Numbered from the stretch's first letter, positions 15,840 through 25,159 are shown. The stretch: DNA of 35,582 bases from Thiorhodococcus drewsii AZ1 (GCF_000224065.1 NZ_AFWT01000048.1:1-35582); one strand, 5' to 3'. The notes: generated by a model from the sequence alone, not told the origin. Made by a program: numbers and translations.

Positions 15840-16598
15840 ATGAAACCAAGCCATGAAACCGCCCTGAGCAAGGTCCCCGAGGTCACCTTGCTCTTCTGGG
15901 CAATTAAGATCGCTGCAACGACACTCGGCGAGACCGGCGGAGACGCGGTCTCCATGTCCATGAACCTCGGCTACCTGGTCGGCACCGCGATCTTCGCCGG
16001 TGTCTTCCTGGTCGCCGTCGCCGCCCAGATCAAGGCCAAGGGATTCCACCCCTGGCTCTATTGGACGACCATCATCGCCACGACCACGGTCGGCACGACC
16101 CTGGCTGACTTCGCCGACCGCTCGCTCGGCATCGGCTATGCCGGGGGTAGTTCGCTGCTTCTGCTGCTGTTGCTCGCCTCCCTGGCGCTCTGGTATCGGA
16201 CGCTCGGGACTGTGTCGGTCGAGTCCATCAGTGCGCCGAAGGCGGAGATGTTCTATTGGGTCACCATCATGTTTTCGCAGACCCTGGGCACCGCGCTGGG
16301 CGACTGGACGGCGGATACTGCGGGCCTCGGCTACGAGGGCGGGGCGCTCATCTTCGGTGCCTTGCTGGCGCTGTTGACCCTGGCCTACTACAAGACCAAG
16401 ATCTCGCGGACCCTGCTGTTCTGGCTGGCGTTCATCCTCACGCGTCCCTTAGGCGCGGTGCTCGGAGACCTGCTCGACAAGCCACTGGCCGATGGCGGGC
16501 TGGCCTTGAGCCGCTACTCGGCGTCCTTGACGTTGATCGTCTTCATCGCGGCCTGTCTCCTGCTGTTTCGGCATCGGCCGGCCAAGACGGCGCATTAA
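15840..16598 (+). CDS. COG4705-type multi-pass membrane protein
   Basis: 252 aa, start MKPSHETALS with CAAGGAG upstream. About eight membrane helices. A repeated motif marks four internal units: TTLGETGGDAVS, TTVGTTLADF, QTLGTALGDW and RPLGAVLGDL, each (T/P)(L/V)G followed by an acidic residue. The fourfold repeat with buried acidic residues suggests a pore or cation-binding membrane protein, but the family is uncharacterised. It lies between the PepSY protein and the response regulator in the same operon. Confidence 0.78.
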   Translation: MKPSHETALSKVPEVTLLFWAIKIAATTLGETGGDAVSMSMNLGYLVGTAIFAGVFLVAVAAQIKAKGFHPWLYWTTIIATTTVGTTLADFADRSLGIGYAGGSSLLLLLLLASLALWYRTLGTVSVESISAPKAEMFYWVTIMFSQTLGTALGDWTADTAGLGYEGGALIFGALLALLTLAYYKTKISRTLLFWLAFILTRPLGAVLGDLLDKPLADGGLALSRYSASLTLIVFIAACLLLFRHRPAKTAH

Positions 16599-16627
16599 GG
16601 TCCGGCATCCATCTCAGGGAGCACCTG

Positions 16628-17290
16628 ATGCGTATCCTGCTGGTCGAAGATGACGTCATGATCGGCGAGGCGGTGTCCGTCGCACTCAAGGACGCCGCCT
16701 ACGCCGTCGACTGGGTTCAGGATGGCGCAACGGCGGGCGGCATCCTCCAGGATGACGATCATCAAGCCGTGCTGCTCGATCTGGGACTGCCCAAGCGCGA
16801 TGGGTTGGAGGTCCTGCGTCGACTGCGCGCGACCGGGAGCCGGATTCCCGTCGTCGTCATCACCGCCCGCGATGCGGTCGAGGACCGCATCGCGGGACTG
16901 GACCTCGGCGCCGACGATTATCTGGTCAAGCCCTTCGACCTGAACGAGTTGCTCGCCAGGCTGCGCGCCGTGATCCGTCGCCAGGGCGGACAGGCCGCCC
17001 CGCTGCTCAGCAACGGTCGGGTCAGTTTGAATCCGGCGACTGGTGAGGCCGTCAGCGGTGCGGTCTCGACGACCCTGAGCGCACGGGAGCGCGCACTCCT
17101 CCAAACCCTGTTGCTGCATCCAGGGCGCATCTTCAGCCGCGCCGAGCTTGAAACGCACCTCTATGGCTGGGGCCAGGAGGTCGAGAGTAACGCGATCGAC
17201 TTCCTCATTCATGGCGTGCGCAAGAAACTGGGCACGGACGTCATCAAGAACGTCCGGGGTGCCGGATGGCGGGTGGAGCGTCCAGAATGA
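16628..17290 (+). CDS. OmpR-family response regulator (QseB/PmrA-like)
   Basis: 220 aa. Receiver domain 1-115 with the acidic pair EDD (7-9), phosphoacceptor Asp in LLDLGLP (D51), conserved Thr in VVVITARD and Lys in LVKPFD. C-terminal winged helix about 125-218 (LSARERALLQTLL, AIDFLIHGVRKKLG, VRGAGWRV). It acts in the cytoplasm as a transcription factor phosphorylated by the kinase encoded next, whose ATG overlaps its TGA. Likely targets are the adjacent RND pump and its own operon; the PmrA/QseB resemblance suggests envelope or lipid modification control. Confidence 0.92.
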   Translation: MRILLVEDDVMIGEAVSVALKDAAYAVDWVQDGATAGGILQDDDHQAVLLDLGLPKRDGLEVLRRLRATGSRIPVVVITARDAVEDRIAGLDLGADDYLVKPFDLNELLARLRAVIRRQGGQAAPLLSNGRVSLNPATGEAVSGAVSTTLSARERALLQTLLLHPGRIFSRAELETHLYGWGQEVESNAIDFLIHGVRKKLGTDVIKNVRGAGWRVERPE

Positions 17291-18618
17291 GTCGTTCGCT
17301 GCAGCGGCGTCTAACCTGGATGTTGAGCGGCACCATCCTGCTCGCGGCCCTGATCGCGGCCTTGGTCGCCTTTGGGCTCGCCTACCGTGAGGCGACTGAA
17401 TTCCAGGACGATCTCTTGCGCCAGATTGCCGTGCTCGCAGGCACAAGTGGGCCGACCGATGAACGGCCCAGGCTTAGCGACCCCGATTCGCGCATCAGTC
17501 TCGTTCGGCTGCCTGAGGACCCACGCCCCGACTGGTTGCCCGAACCTTTGACCCCTGGATTCCATCACGTGGAGGCGCAATCTGGGTCGCTGCGTGTCTT
17601 CGTGCACCGCGACACGCGCACCGGACAGCGCATGATCGTCGCTCAGCCGACCGAGACCCGCGACGAGATCGCGCTCACCAGTGCCCTCCAGACCCTCGTG
17701 CCCCTACTTCTGCTGCTCCCGGTGATCGGCTGGCTGATCGTGCGCATCGTTCGTCACGAGTTCAAACCGATCGCTGAACTCACCAGGCACCTGGATGCAC
17801 AACCGGCGGATCGCCCGACGCCGATGACACACGCCGGCGTGCCGGATGAGATTCGCCCCTTCGTCCACGCGATCAACCGACTGCTTGAGCGGGTCGCCGA
17901 ACTGGTGCGGCACCAGCGGCGCTTCATTGCAGACGCGGCCCATGAGATCCGCAGCCCGCTCACGGCGCTCTCGGTACAGGCGGAAAACCTGACTCAGGCC
18001 CGAAGCCTGGAGGCCGTGCGCGAGCGCCTGCTGCCTCTACAGGCCGGGATCGAGCGCGCACGCAAGCTTACCGAGCAGCTTTTGAATTTGGCGCGATTAC
18101 AGAGCGGCTCGCAGCCAACGCAGCAGGTCGACGTCTCGGCGCTTGCGCGGGAACTCATCGCCGAGCATCTTCCGCTGGCGGAGGCCAGGGGGATCGATCT
18201 GGGCCTGGATGAGCGCGTGTCGGTTCGCGTCACCGTCGCCCCCGACAGCCTGCGCCTGGTGCTGCGCAACGGACTCGAGAACGCGCTCAAACACGGACGC
18301 GATGGGGGCGAGGTGACCCTCGGGATCGATGCGGACGACCAGTCCGTCATCATCGAGGTGCTCGACGACGGCCCTGGTATCCCCGCCGCCGAGCGCATCC
18401 GGGTCTTGGAGCCCTTCTTTCGTCTCCATCATGGCCGCTCTGAGGGCAGCGGACTTGGACTCAGCATCGCCATGGAGGCTGCGGCTCGACTCGGCGGTGC
18501 CCTCGCACTGATCGAGCGCAGCGACGGGCCTGGGCTGCGGTTTTGCTATCGGCATCCGAGGAGCCTGTCGGGCTCGATATTCGAGTCAGGCCATTCCTCA
18601 GCGCAACTCAGTTCGTAA
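17287..18618 (+). CDS. sensor histidine kinase (QseC/PmrB-like)
   Basis: 443 aa starting MSRSLQRRLTW; the ATG overlaps the regulator's stop (ATGA). First transmembrane helix about 11-33, periplasmic sensor about 34-130, second helix about 133-153, then a HAMP-like linker. Phosphoacceptor His in AAHEIRSPLTAL (H219). The ATP-binding domain has LENALKHG (N box), DDGPGIP (G1) and GSGLGLSIA (G2). All catalytic elements are present. It phosphorylates the upstream response regulator. The signal is unknown; a periplasmic PepSY protein and a membrane protein from the same operon may feed into it. Confidence 0.92.
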   Translation: MSRSLQRRLTWMLSGTILLAALIAALVAFGLAYREATEFQDDLLRQIAVLAGTSGPTDERPRLSDPDSRISLVRLPEDPRPDWLPEPLTPGFHHVEAQSGSLRVFVHRDTRTGQRMIVAQPTETRDEIALTSALQTLVPLLLLLPVIGWLIVRIVRHEFKPIAELTRHLDAQPADRPTPMTHAGVPDEIRPFVHAINRLLERVAELVRHQRRFIADAAHEIRSPLTALSVQAENLTQARSLEAVRERLLPLQAGIERARKLTEQLLNLARLQSGSQPTQQVDVSALARELIAEHLPLAEARGIDLGLDERVSVRVTVAPDSLRLVLRNGLENALKHGRDGGEVTLGIDADDQSVIIEVLDDGPGIPAAERIRVLEPFFRLHHGRSEGSGLGLSIAMEAAARLGGALALIERSDGPGLRFCYRHPRSLSGSIFESGHSSAQLSS

Positions 18619-18782
18619 CGCCTCCAGGTGTCTGGATCGCTGTTTGATTCTGAGATTGCTTGTAACGCACGAGGAGTGTAATGGTGGTCACACCTCCTGC
18701 TGGATCGGATGACCGAGCGGCCTCTTTTCGGGGTGCTCATGTGGGATTTGAATTCTTTTCATAACGCGAGTCGGGAGCTCCG

Positions 18783-20009
18783 ATGACGAGATCGAGTGTG
18801 TTGCGCGCGGTGGTCTTTAGCGCGGGGGCCTTATCCCTGGTTGGCTGCAACCAGCCGACGGGGCAGGGGGCTGGCCCCGGAAAGGGCGCCCAAATGTCTG
18901 CGCCCGAGGTGTCGGTGGTGACTGCGCATGTCCAGTCGCTGCCCCTGACCCGTGAGCTGGTTGGGCGTCTGGCCGCGACCCGGACCGCGCAGGTGCGGGC
19001 GCGGGTGGCCGGGATCGTCCTCAAGCGGGTCTACACCGAGGGCACCGACGTCAAGCAGGGCCAGGTGCTGTTCCAGATCGACCCGGCTCAGTTGGAGGCC
19101 AAGCTCAAGGCCGAGGAGGCGGCGCTGGCCAAGGCCGAGGCGGACGCCGTCAACGCTGCCCTGACGGCCAAGCGCTATCTGGAACTGCGCGAGAAAAAGA
19201 CCATTTCACAACAGGACCTGGATACCGCCCAGGCTGCCGAACGGACCACTGCGGCCGCCGTCAAGCAGGCGCGCGCCAATGTGGATGGTGCCCGGCTGAA
19301 TTTGAGCTATGCAACGGTCCGCGCCCCGATCGCCGGTCGCGCCGGTCGTGCACTGGTGACCGAGGGCGCTCTCGTGGGTCAGAACGAGGCGACACTCTTG
19401 ACGACGGTGGAGCAGATCGATCCCATCTATGTCAATTTCAGTCAATCGGTACAGGAGTTGACCGAACTGCAAGAGATGGCGGTCGACTCCCGGAAGCCAG
19501 GGGCTCTCGCGTCGAAGGCCAGGACTTCGGTCGAAGTCCGGCTCCCCGGAAGCGGTGCCTATTCAGAGGCTGGAACGCTCGATTTCTCAGACCTGGCGGT
19601 GGATCCGGGAACTGGCGCCGTGTCGCTGCGCGCCACCCTGCCCAATCCCCATCGCGCACTTCTGCCCGGGATGTTCGTCACCCTGCGGCTGACCACGGGA
19701 CGCTTGGATCAGGCCGTTCTGTTACCGCAGGCGGCACTGGCACGGGATGGGCGAGGTGCCTATGTCATGGTCCTGAACGCTGAGGGCAAGGTCGAGCAGC
19801 GCCGGGTCGAGAGTCATGGCATGACCCGCCAGGACTGGATCTTGACCGGCGATCTGGCCGAGGGCGATCGGGTCATCGTCACGGGGCTGCAGAAGGTCAA
19901 GCCAGGCGCGATGGCACAGGCTGCGCCAGCGGATGAGGCGGCAAGCAGCGCGGACAAGAAGGCGGCGAAGGCATCTTCCGCGTCGACTGGATCGGTCGCC
20001 GGAACCTAG
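18783..20009 (+). CDS. RND efflux periplasmic adaptor (MexA/AcrA family) lipoprotein
   Basis: 408 aa with GGGAG upstream. The N-terminus carries a lipobox LVGC (Cys22), so it is an inner-membrane-anchored periplasmic lipoprotein. It has a lipoyl half-motif RVAGIVLKRVYTEGTDVKQGQVLF, a coiled-coil hairpin (about 100-165, Ala/Glu/Lys-rich), the second lipoyl half (NLSYATVRAPIAGRAG), a beta-barrel and a membrane-proximal domain. The tail after 380 is Ala/Ser/Lys-rich low complexity. It bridges the RND pump encoded 49 bp downstream to an outer-membrane channel, which is not encoded here. Regulation by the two-component system just upstream is likely. Confidence 0.93.
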   Translation: MTRSSVLRAVVFSAGALSLVGCNQPTGQGAGPGKGAQMSAPEVSVVTAHVQSLPLTRELVGRLAATRTAQVRARVAGIVLKRVYTEGTDVKQGQVLFQIDPAQLEAKLKAEEAALAKAEADAVNAALTAKRYLELREKKTISQQDLDTAQAAERTTAAAVKQARANVDGARLNLSYATVRAPIAGRAGRALVTEGALVGQNEATLLTTVEQIDPIYVNFSQSVQELTELQEMAVDSRKPGALASKARTSVEVRLPGSGAYSEAGTLDFSDLAVDPGTGAVSLRATLPNPHRALLPGMFVTLRLTTGRLDQAVLLPQAALARDGRGAYVMVLNAEGKVEQRRVESHGMTRQDWILTGDLAEGDRVIVTGLQKVKPGAMAQAAPADEAASSADKKAAKASSASTGSVAGT

Positions 20010-20058
20010 TCGTTGTTCGTGCCGCTCTGACATCCATGAACGCCTTAGGACAAGCCCC

Positions 20059-23000
20059 ATGCCACGTTTCTTCATCGACCGTCCCATCTTCGCTTGGGTC
20101 ATCGCCATCCTCATCACCCTGAGCGGCACCGTCGCCATTTTCGAACTGCCGGTGTCGGCCTATCCGCCGATCGCTCCGCCCCAGGTCAGCATCAGCGCCT
20201 CCTATCCGGGGGCCAGCGCTGAGGTGGTCGAGAAGACCGTCACCTCGGTTATCGAGCAGCAGCTCACCGGCGTGGACAATCTGCTCTATTTCGAGTCCAC
20301 CTCGCGCTCCAACGGTACGGTCCAGATCACACTGACCTTCCTCACCGGCACGGATCCGGATATCGCCCAGGTGCAGGTCCAGAACCGTTTGGGCCTGGCC
20401 GAGCCCCGTTTGCCCGAGGAGGTGGTGCGCAACGGGATCACCGTGGCCAAGGCCAACAACGCCTTCCTGATGGTGGTGGCGCTCAAGTCAGAGGACGCGG
20501 GGCTGGACAGCTATGCCCTGAACAATCTCATCGCCGCACAGATCCTTGATCCCATCCGACGTCTGCCGGGGGTGGGCGGGGCGACCCAGTTTGGCTCCGG
20601 GTACGCCATGCGTATCTGGCTCGATGCGGACAAGCTGCGTGGCTACGGCTTGAGCGCGGCCGATGCGCTGAAGGCGGTGCGTGCCCAGAACGTGCAGATT
20701 GCCGCCGGGTCGATCGGTTCCGAGCCAGCCCTGCCTGGACAGAGTTTTACCGCCTCGGTCAGCGCCGCCAGCCGTTTCACCAGCGCGGATGAGTTCGGAG
20801 CCATCATCCTGCGGGCCAATGCGGATGGCAGCAATGTGCGACTCAAGGATGTTGCCCGCATCGGTCTCGGCGCCGAGTCCTATGGGCATGACGTACATCT
20901 GGCCGGGGACCCTATTGCGGGCTTTGCCATTCAGCTCGCCCCGGACGCCAACGCACTGGAGGTGGCGGCTGCGGTACGCGCCAAGATGGATCAACTGTCC
21001 AGCTATTTTCCGGCCGGAGTGACCTGGGTCACCCCCTATGACAGCACCCAGTTCGTGCGCATCTCCATCCAAGAGGTCGTCAAGACCCTGGCCGAGGCGG
21101 TGGTGCTGGTCTTTTTGGTCATCCTCTTATTCCTGCAGAATCTGCGCGCAACCCTGATTCCGACCCTGGTGGTGCCGGTCGCCCTGACCGGCGCCTTCGC
21201 GGGCATGTATCTGGCGGGCTTCTCCATCAATGTGCTCAGCCTCTTTGGGCTGGTCCTGGCCATTGGTCTGGTGGTGGACGACGCCATCGTGGTGGTGGAG
21301 AACGTCGAGCGGATCATGACCGAGGAGGGGCTGTCACCCAAAGAGGCGGCACGTAAGGCGATGGATCAGATCACCGGCGCGGTCATCGCCATGACCCTGG
21401 TGCTGGCGGCGGTTTTCGTCCCCATGGCCCTGGTCAGCGGCAGCGTGGGGGCCATCTATCGGCAGTTCTCCCTGACCATCGCCATCTCCATGGGGATCTC
21501 GGCGCTCATGGCCCTGAGTTTCACCCCGGCGCTTTGCGCCACCCTGCTGAAACCGGAGCACGAGAAGCCGAACTGGTTCCTGCGCGGATTCAACCGTGGC
21601 TACGGCTGGCTGTCCGGGGCCTATATGGCGCGGATCGGGCAGTCGATCCGTCATACACCACGCTGGATGGTGGCCTTCATCGCCTTGGCCGTTCTCGCCG
21701 CCTTCCTCTATGCGCGCCTGCCTACCAGCTTCCTGCCCGAGGAGGATCAGGGCTATGCCTTCGCCATCATCCAGCTGCCCCCAGGCGCCAACATGGAGCG
21801 CACCGGCGAGGTCCTGCGTGAGATGGAGACCATCGTGGCCAAGCTCCCAGGCGTGGACAAGGTGCTGGACGTGGCCGGATTCAGCTTCGTGGGGCAGGGC
21901 GAGAACGTCGGTCTGGGGTTCATTCGGCTCAAGCCATGGGATGAACGCACGGCGCCGAACGAACAAATTCAGGCCGTTATCCAGGCAGCTAACGGCGCCC
22001 TGCAGTCGATCAAGGGGGCGCGCATCTTCGTGGTCAACATGCCGACGGTGCGTGGTCTGGGCCGTTTTGGGGGCTTCGATTTCCGTCTGGAGGATCGCGC
22101 CGGGGTCGGTCATGACAAGTTGATCGAGGCGCGCAACGCCCTGCTCGGGGCTGCCGGCCAGAACCCAGTCCTGGCCGGGGTGCGGCCCAACCAACTGGAG
22201 GACGCCCCCGAGGTTCATCTCAATGTGGACCGCATCCAGGCCCAGGCCATGGGGTTATCGCTCACCGACATCTACAGCGCTATCCAGCTCATGCTGGCGC
22301 CGGTCTATGCCAATGACTTCAACTACGAGGGGAGGGTGCTCAAGGTGCTGTTGCAGGCGGACGCTGCCTATCGCAGCCGTCCGAGCGACCTCGACCGCTA
22401 TTACATCCCGAGCAGCAAGGGCGGCATCGACAACATGGTGCCCCTGAGCAGCGTAGTCAGCTCGACCTGGACCACGGCCCCGCCGGCCATCGACCATTAC
22501 AACGGCTATGCCGCCGTGCAGATCAACGGCAGCGCGGCACCCGGTCGCAGCTCGGGTGAGGCGATGGCGGCCATGGAAGAGATCGTCAGCGACGATTTGC
22601 CGCATGGCATCGGCTACGAGTGGTCCGGCTCCTCGCTGCAAGAGATCATCTCAGGGCAGCAAGCGCCCATCCTCTTCGGGCTTTCGCTGCTGGTGGTCTT
22701 TCTCGCCCTGGCTGCGCTCTACGAGAGTTGGTCGGTGCCGGCGGCGGTGATCATGGTAGTCCCGCTGGGTGTACTGGGCGCGCTCAGCCTCACCTGGTTT
22801 CGCGGTTTGGAGAACGACGTCTACTTCAAGGTCGGACTCATCGCCGTCATCGGACTCTCGGCCAAAAACGCCATCCTGATCATCGAGTTCGCCAACACCA
22901 TGCACCAGTCCGGGCGCAGTCTGCTGGAGTCCACTCTTGAGGCTTGTCGGCTGCGTTTTCGGCCCATCCTCATGACCTCTATCGCCTTCATCCTCGGCGT

Positions 23001-23193
23001 CACACCGCTGGTGATCTCCAGCGGCGCTGGCGCCAACAGCCGCCATGCCATCGGTACCGGGGTCATGGGTGGCATGCTGGGTGCCACCCTGCTGGGGGTT
23101 CTCTTCGTGCCGGTCTTCTTCGTAGCCGTGCGACGTTTGATGGGGGACAAGCTGGAGGATCATAAGGGCGAACAGCATCCACCAAGCGGCTGA
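20059..23193 (+). CDS. RND multidrug efflux pump, HAE1/AcrB family
   Basis: 1044 aa, start MPRFFIDRPIFAWV with AGGA upstream; the frame is open 126 bp further but overlaps the adaptor. Typical of AcrB/MexB: twelve transmembrane helices and two large periplasmic loops. Proton-relay residues are intact: D407-D408 in VDDAIVVVEN and K936 in GLSAKNAI. It exports hydrophobic compounds from the periplasm or outer leaflet using the proton gradient, as a trimer with the adaptor. TolC must come from elsewhere in the genome. No sign of damage. Confidence 0.96.
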   Translation: MPRFFIDRPIFAWVIAILITLSGTVAIFELPVSAYPPIAPPQVSISASYPGASAEVVEKTVTSVIEQQLTGVDNLLYFESTSRSNGTVQITLTFLTGTDPDIAQVQVQNRLGLAEPRLPEEVVRNGITVAKANNAFLMVVALKSEDAGLDSYALNNLIAAQILDPIRRLPGVGGATQFGSGYAMRIWLDADKLRGYGLSAADALKAVRAQNVQIAAGSIGSEPALPGQSFTASVSAASRFTSADEFGAIILRANADGSNVRLKDVARIGLGAESYGHDVHLAGDPIAGFAIQLAPDANALEVAAAVRAKMDQLSSYFPAGVTWVTPYDSTQFVRISIQEVVKTLAEAVVLVFLVILLFLQNLRATLIPTLVVPVALTGAFAGMYLAGFSINVLSLFGLVLAIGLVVDDAIVVVENVERIMTEEGLSPKEAARKAMDQITGAVIAMTLVLAAVFVPMALVSGSVGAIYRQFSLTIAISMGISALMALSFTPALCATLLKPEHEKPNWFLRGFNRGYGWLSGAYMARIGQSIRHTPRWMVAFIALAVLAAFLYARLPTSFLPEEDQGYAFAIIQLPPGANMERTGEVLREMETIVAKLPGVDKVLDVAGFSFVGQGENVGLGFIRLKPWDERTAPNEQIQAVIQAANGALQSIKGARIFVVNMPTVRGLGRFGGFDFRLEDRAGVGHDKLIEARNALLGAAGQNPVLAGVRPNQLEDAPEVHLNVDRIQAQAMGLSLTDIYSAIQLMLAPVYANDFNYEGRVLKVLLQADAAYRSRPSDLDRYYIPSSKGGIDNMVPLSSVVSSTWTTAPPAIDHYNGYAAVQINGSAAPGRSSGEAMAAMEEIVSDDLPHGIGYEWSGSSLQEIISGQQAPILFGLSLLVVFLALAALYESWSVPAAVIMVVPLGVLGALSLTWFRGLENDVYFKVGLIAVIGLSAKNAILIIEFANTMHQSGRSLLESTLEACRLRFRPILMTSIAFILGVTPLVISSGAGANSRHAIGTGVMGGMLGATLLGVLFVPVFFVAVRRLMGDKLEDHKGEQHPPSG

Positions 23194-23308
23194 GCCTCCA
23201 TCAAGGCAATGGTCGCACCTCACGCATGCGGCCAGAAGATGGCCGCGTCCATTGCATCGGAGCTCTATTTCCAGCCTCTAGGGTCTCGATCAGGATCTCT
23301 CGAACACC

Positions 23309-23470
23309 ATGATTCTGACCGCGATTCGCGAATCATTGGGTGCCGTCGAGGAGGGTTTGCGCCAACGCAAGCTCGGCGGGATCCTGAGTCGGACTCACCC
23401 AGTGGCGAGCGTTCCCTGCGTCTTGCGATCATCAAGCGGGTACTCAATGGGGCTTCGAGTTGCTTGCTAG
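23309..23470 (+). pseudogene. possible truncated ORF, 53 aa
   Basis: The frame starts MILTAIRESLGAVEEGLRQR with CAGGA 13 bases upstream. The first 25 residues look like a real helical protein start. After that the sequence becomes Ser/Arg-rich and loses character, while another frame looks better further on. This suggests a gene start truncated or frameshifted near the repeat-bounded segment. No family recognised. Confidence 0.25.
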
Positions 23471-23496
23471 CGGCGACGCTGTCTTTCGCGATGCCC

Positions 23497-23570
23497 CATA
23501 ACCGTCCCATATAAAAAGCATATTATGCCAGTTCAATAATTTCTAAATACGACACACAAACAAAACCGAA
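23497..23570. repeat. direct repeat A flanking the DMT/CGNR segment
   Basis: 28 bases (23511-23538) are identical to 25843-25870, and weaker similarity extends on both sides (CATAACCGTCCCAT before, ACACACAAACAAAACC after). The core contains the palindrome GCATATTATGC (23518-23528). Same orientation as repeat B. It ends at the stop codon of the DMT gene. Confidence 0.85.
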
Positions 23571-23572
23571 AT

Positions 23573-24562
23573 CTAGCCAATCTCCTCATCAGCAAGCGAA
23601 TCAATACGACGCCTTCTCCAGCTTCGGACGCGCTCGTGCCATAGAGTGGTTGTAGTCGGGGGAACGTTGATCAGCCAGAGGGCGAAGACGATGACCGAGC
23701 CTCCGATCAGGATCTTGTAGCTCAGGGCCTCGCCCAATAGCACAACCGAGAAGGTCGTCGAGAACAGCGGGACAAGGAACAGGTAGGAACTGGTCAGGGT
23801 CGCCCCCTTGATGGAGAGGGCATGGAACCACAGGCTGAATGATCCGATCGAGGCGGGGACGACCAGCCAGGCGAACCAGAAGAGTCCCCAATCGTTGATC
23901 TGACCGATGTCGTACTCTTCGCCCAACAGCGCCGAGATCGACAGCATCACCAGTGCGCCCAGGGTCAACTGCCATCCGGTGAAGACGAAGACCGACTTGT
24001 CGAACCTGTGTTTCTTCGAGATCAGGGTGCAAAGCGACCAGCAGATCGATCCGGCCAGGGCGGTCAGAACGCCCTCCAGGCTTTGATCCGAGCCGACCCC
24101 CAGACAGATCGAAACCCCAGCGATGCCGCATAGCAAGGCGGCGACTTTGTGCCTGGACAGATGCTCGCCAAGGACGAAGTGGGCAAGAATGGCGGTCCAA
24201 AGGGGGTTGGTGAACAGCAAGATCGACGCCATCGAAGCACTCAGACTGCCGAGCGACAGATTGAGAAAGCCCATGGTTCCGGCCGTCTGAAGACAGCCAA
24301 CGACCAATACGAAGGCCACCCCTTTCAAAATCGATCCGTGCGAGGAAGGGATGATGCTGTTCGTCCCGTTTCTGACCAAGGAAAAAGCGAGTATCAACAC
24401 GCCAGCCAGGAGGAATCGCCATCCCCCCGCATAGAAGGGGGGCATCGCAACGTCGCTGATGATGTATTTTCCGGAGGGAAAAGACGATCCCATGAAAGCG
24501 GTGCACAGAATCATGGTGGCGACGAAGGCGCTACCGGGAGATTTGAAGGCTCTCAGGTCCAT
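23573..24562 (-). CDS. DMT-superfamily permease (EamA family)
   Basis: 329 aa with GGAG 9 bases before the ATG. Ten predicted transmembrane helices in two EamA halves (about 12-145 and 158-300), with typical features such as FLNLSLGSLSASMASILLFTNP in the first half and SLWFHALSIKGATLTSSYLF in the second. Members export or import small metabolites such as amino acids; substrate not predictable. It lies downstream, on the same strand, of a CGNR-type regulator, and both are enclosed by two direct repeats, so it is likely cargo of an acquired two-gene cassette. Confidence 0.88.
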   Translation of the reverse strand: MDLRAFKSPGSAFVATMILCTAFMGSSFPSGKYIISDVAMPPFYAGGWRFLLAGVLILAFSLVRNGTNSIIPSSHGSILKGVAFVLVVGCLQTAGTMGFLNLSLGSLSASMASILLFTNPLWTAILAHFVLGEHLSRHKVAALLCGIAGVSICLGVGSDQSLEGVLTALAGSICWSLCTLISKKHRFDKSVFVFTGWQLTLGALVMLSISALLGEEYDIGQINDWGLFWFAWLVVPASIGSFSLWFHALSIKGATLTSSYLFLVPLFSTTFSVVLLGEALSYKILIGGSVIVFALWLINVPPTTTTLWHERVRSWRRRRIDSLADEEIG

Positions 24563-24737
24563 CTCTTGACTCCGTTCGCGACGAGTGAAGGGTGAAGATC
24601 GCAGTCAGTCGCTCGCTGTTGCGGCGCGATTATTTGATGCAGAAGAATCCTTCGAAATAGACATGCTTGAAGACACCTTGCTGTCGGTAAAGCCGTCCCG
24701 TCTCAGCATTTCAAGATTTTCATGGGTCGAGAACGGC

Positions 24738-24830
24738 TCAACTGTCGTGGGCGACCAGAGTTCTTCTCGGCAGCAGCCCCGTCGCATGACCGATCGCGAT
24801 CGAACGAGTTTCCTCCGCCTCGAACATCAT
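24738..24830 (-). CDS. possible 30-aa leader peptide
   Basis: Two adjacent ATG codons follow the very strong ribosome binding site GGAAGGAGAA. The frame reads MMFEAEETRSIAIGHATGLL and ends LVAHDS, then stop; an upstream ATG would add 9 residues. It lies in the leader between the palindromic promoter and the DMT gene. It could be a regulatory leader peptide or the remnant of a larger gene whose continuation (VEPFSTHENLEMLRRDGF) is in another frame. No family recognised. Confidence 0.35.
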   Translation of the reverse strand: MMFEAEETRSIAIGHATGLLPRRTLVAHDS

Positions 24831-24912
24831 TTCTCCTTCCAGCCCGTTCCAGACCATGTCGTCTGATGGCGCGGACCGATAGGATTATCCACGATTTGGC
24901 CTCTTGCGAACT

Positions 24913-24941
24913 ATATAAACCGGTTTTTATGGTTTTGTAAA
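24913..24941 (-). promoter_or_regulatory. sigma70-type promoter overlapped by AAACCGGTTT palindrome
   Basis: Read on the minus strand: -35 TTTACA (24941-24936), 17-bp spacer, -10 TTATAT (24918-24913). The perfect palindrome AAACCGGTTT (24917-24926) overlaps the spacer and the -10, the right place for a repressor. It would drive the leader ORF and the DMT gene. The CGNR protein encoded upstream is the obvious candidate binder (inference). Confidence 0.55.
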
Positions 24942-25159
24942 GCAGCGGGAGAATCGGGGTGCGTCACGGCAGGCGTGGCGGGTGGCTCGGACCAGCGGCT
25001 GGCACCTCCGACCGCGCGGAGGCGTTCGGAGGTGAACTCTTTGGGGCCCGGTCGTCGTATCCGACGAGAAGGGAAGGGAAGGGAGGCAATCCTCCCGATG
25101 CTGGGATAGTGGGAATGCCTCGACACAAAGAGGCAACCACCTATTTCAGAAGTACATTA

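Larger units (their letters stand above)
23194..23572. other. 379-bp gap with remnant ORF, palindrome and direct repeat A
   Basis: Contains a perfect 12-bp palindrome GATTCGCGAATC (23323-23334), an unlisted short frame at 23309-23470 and the first copy of a repeat (23497-23570). No full-length gene is apparent. The region marks a switch from conserved efflux genes to the repeat-bounded DMT/CGNR segment. Confidence 0.6.
24563..25159. other. 597-bp leader region of the DMT gene
   Basis: Holds a promoter with an overlapping palindrome (24913-24941) and a short frame with a strong ribosome binding site (24738-24830), both described separately. Another short frame (24605-24706, minus) ends in Ser/Asn-rich sequence. 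No larger gene is supportable. The long leader of about 340 nt before the DMT start could hold post-transcriptional control. Confidence 0.5.

Noticed and set aside
23209..23514. 101-aa frame after the RND pump
   Set aside because: Low-complexity composition with no ribosome binding site; the short frame at 23309 in another phase looks slightly better and even that is doubtful.
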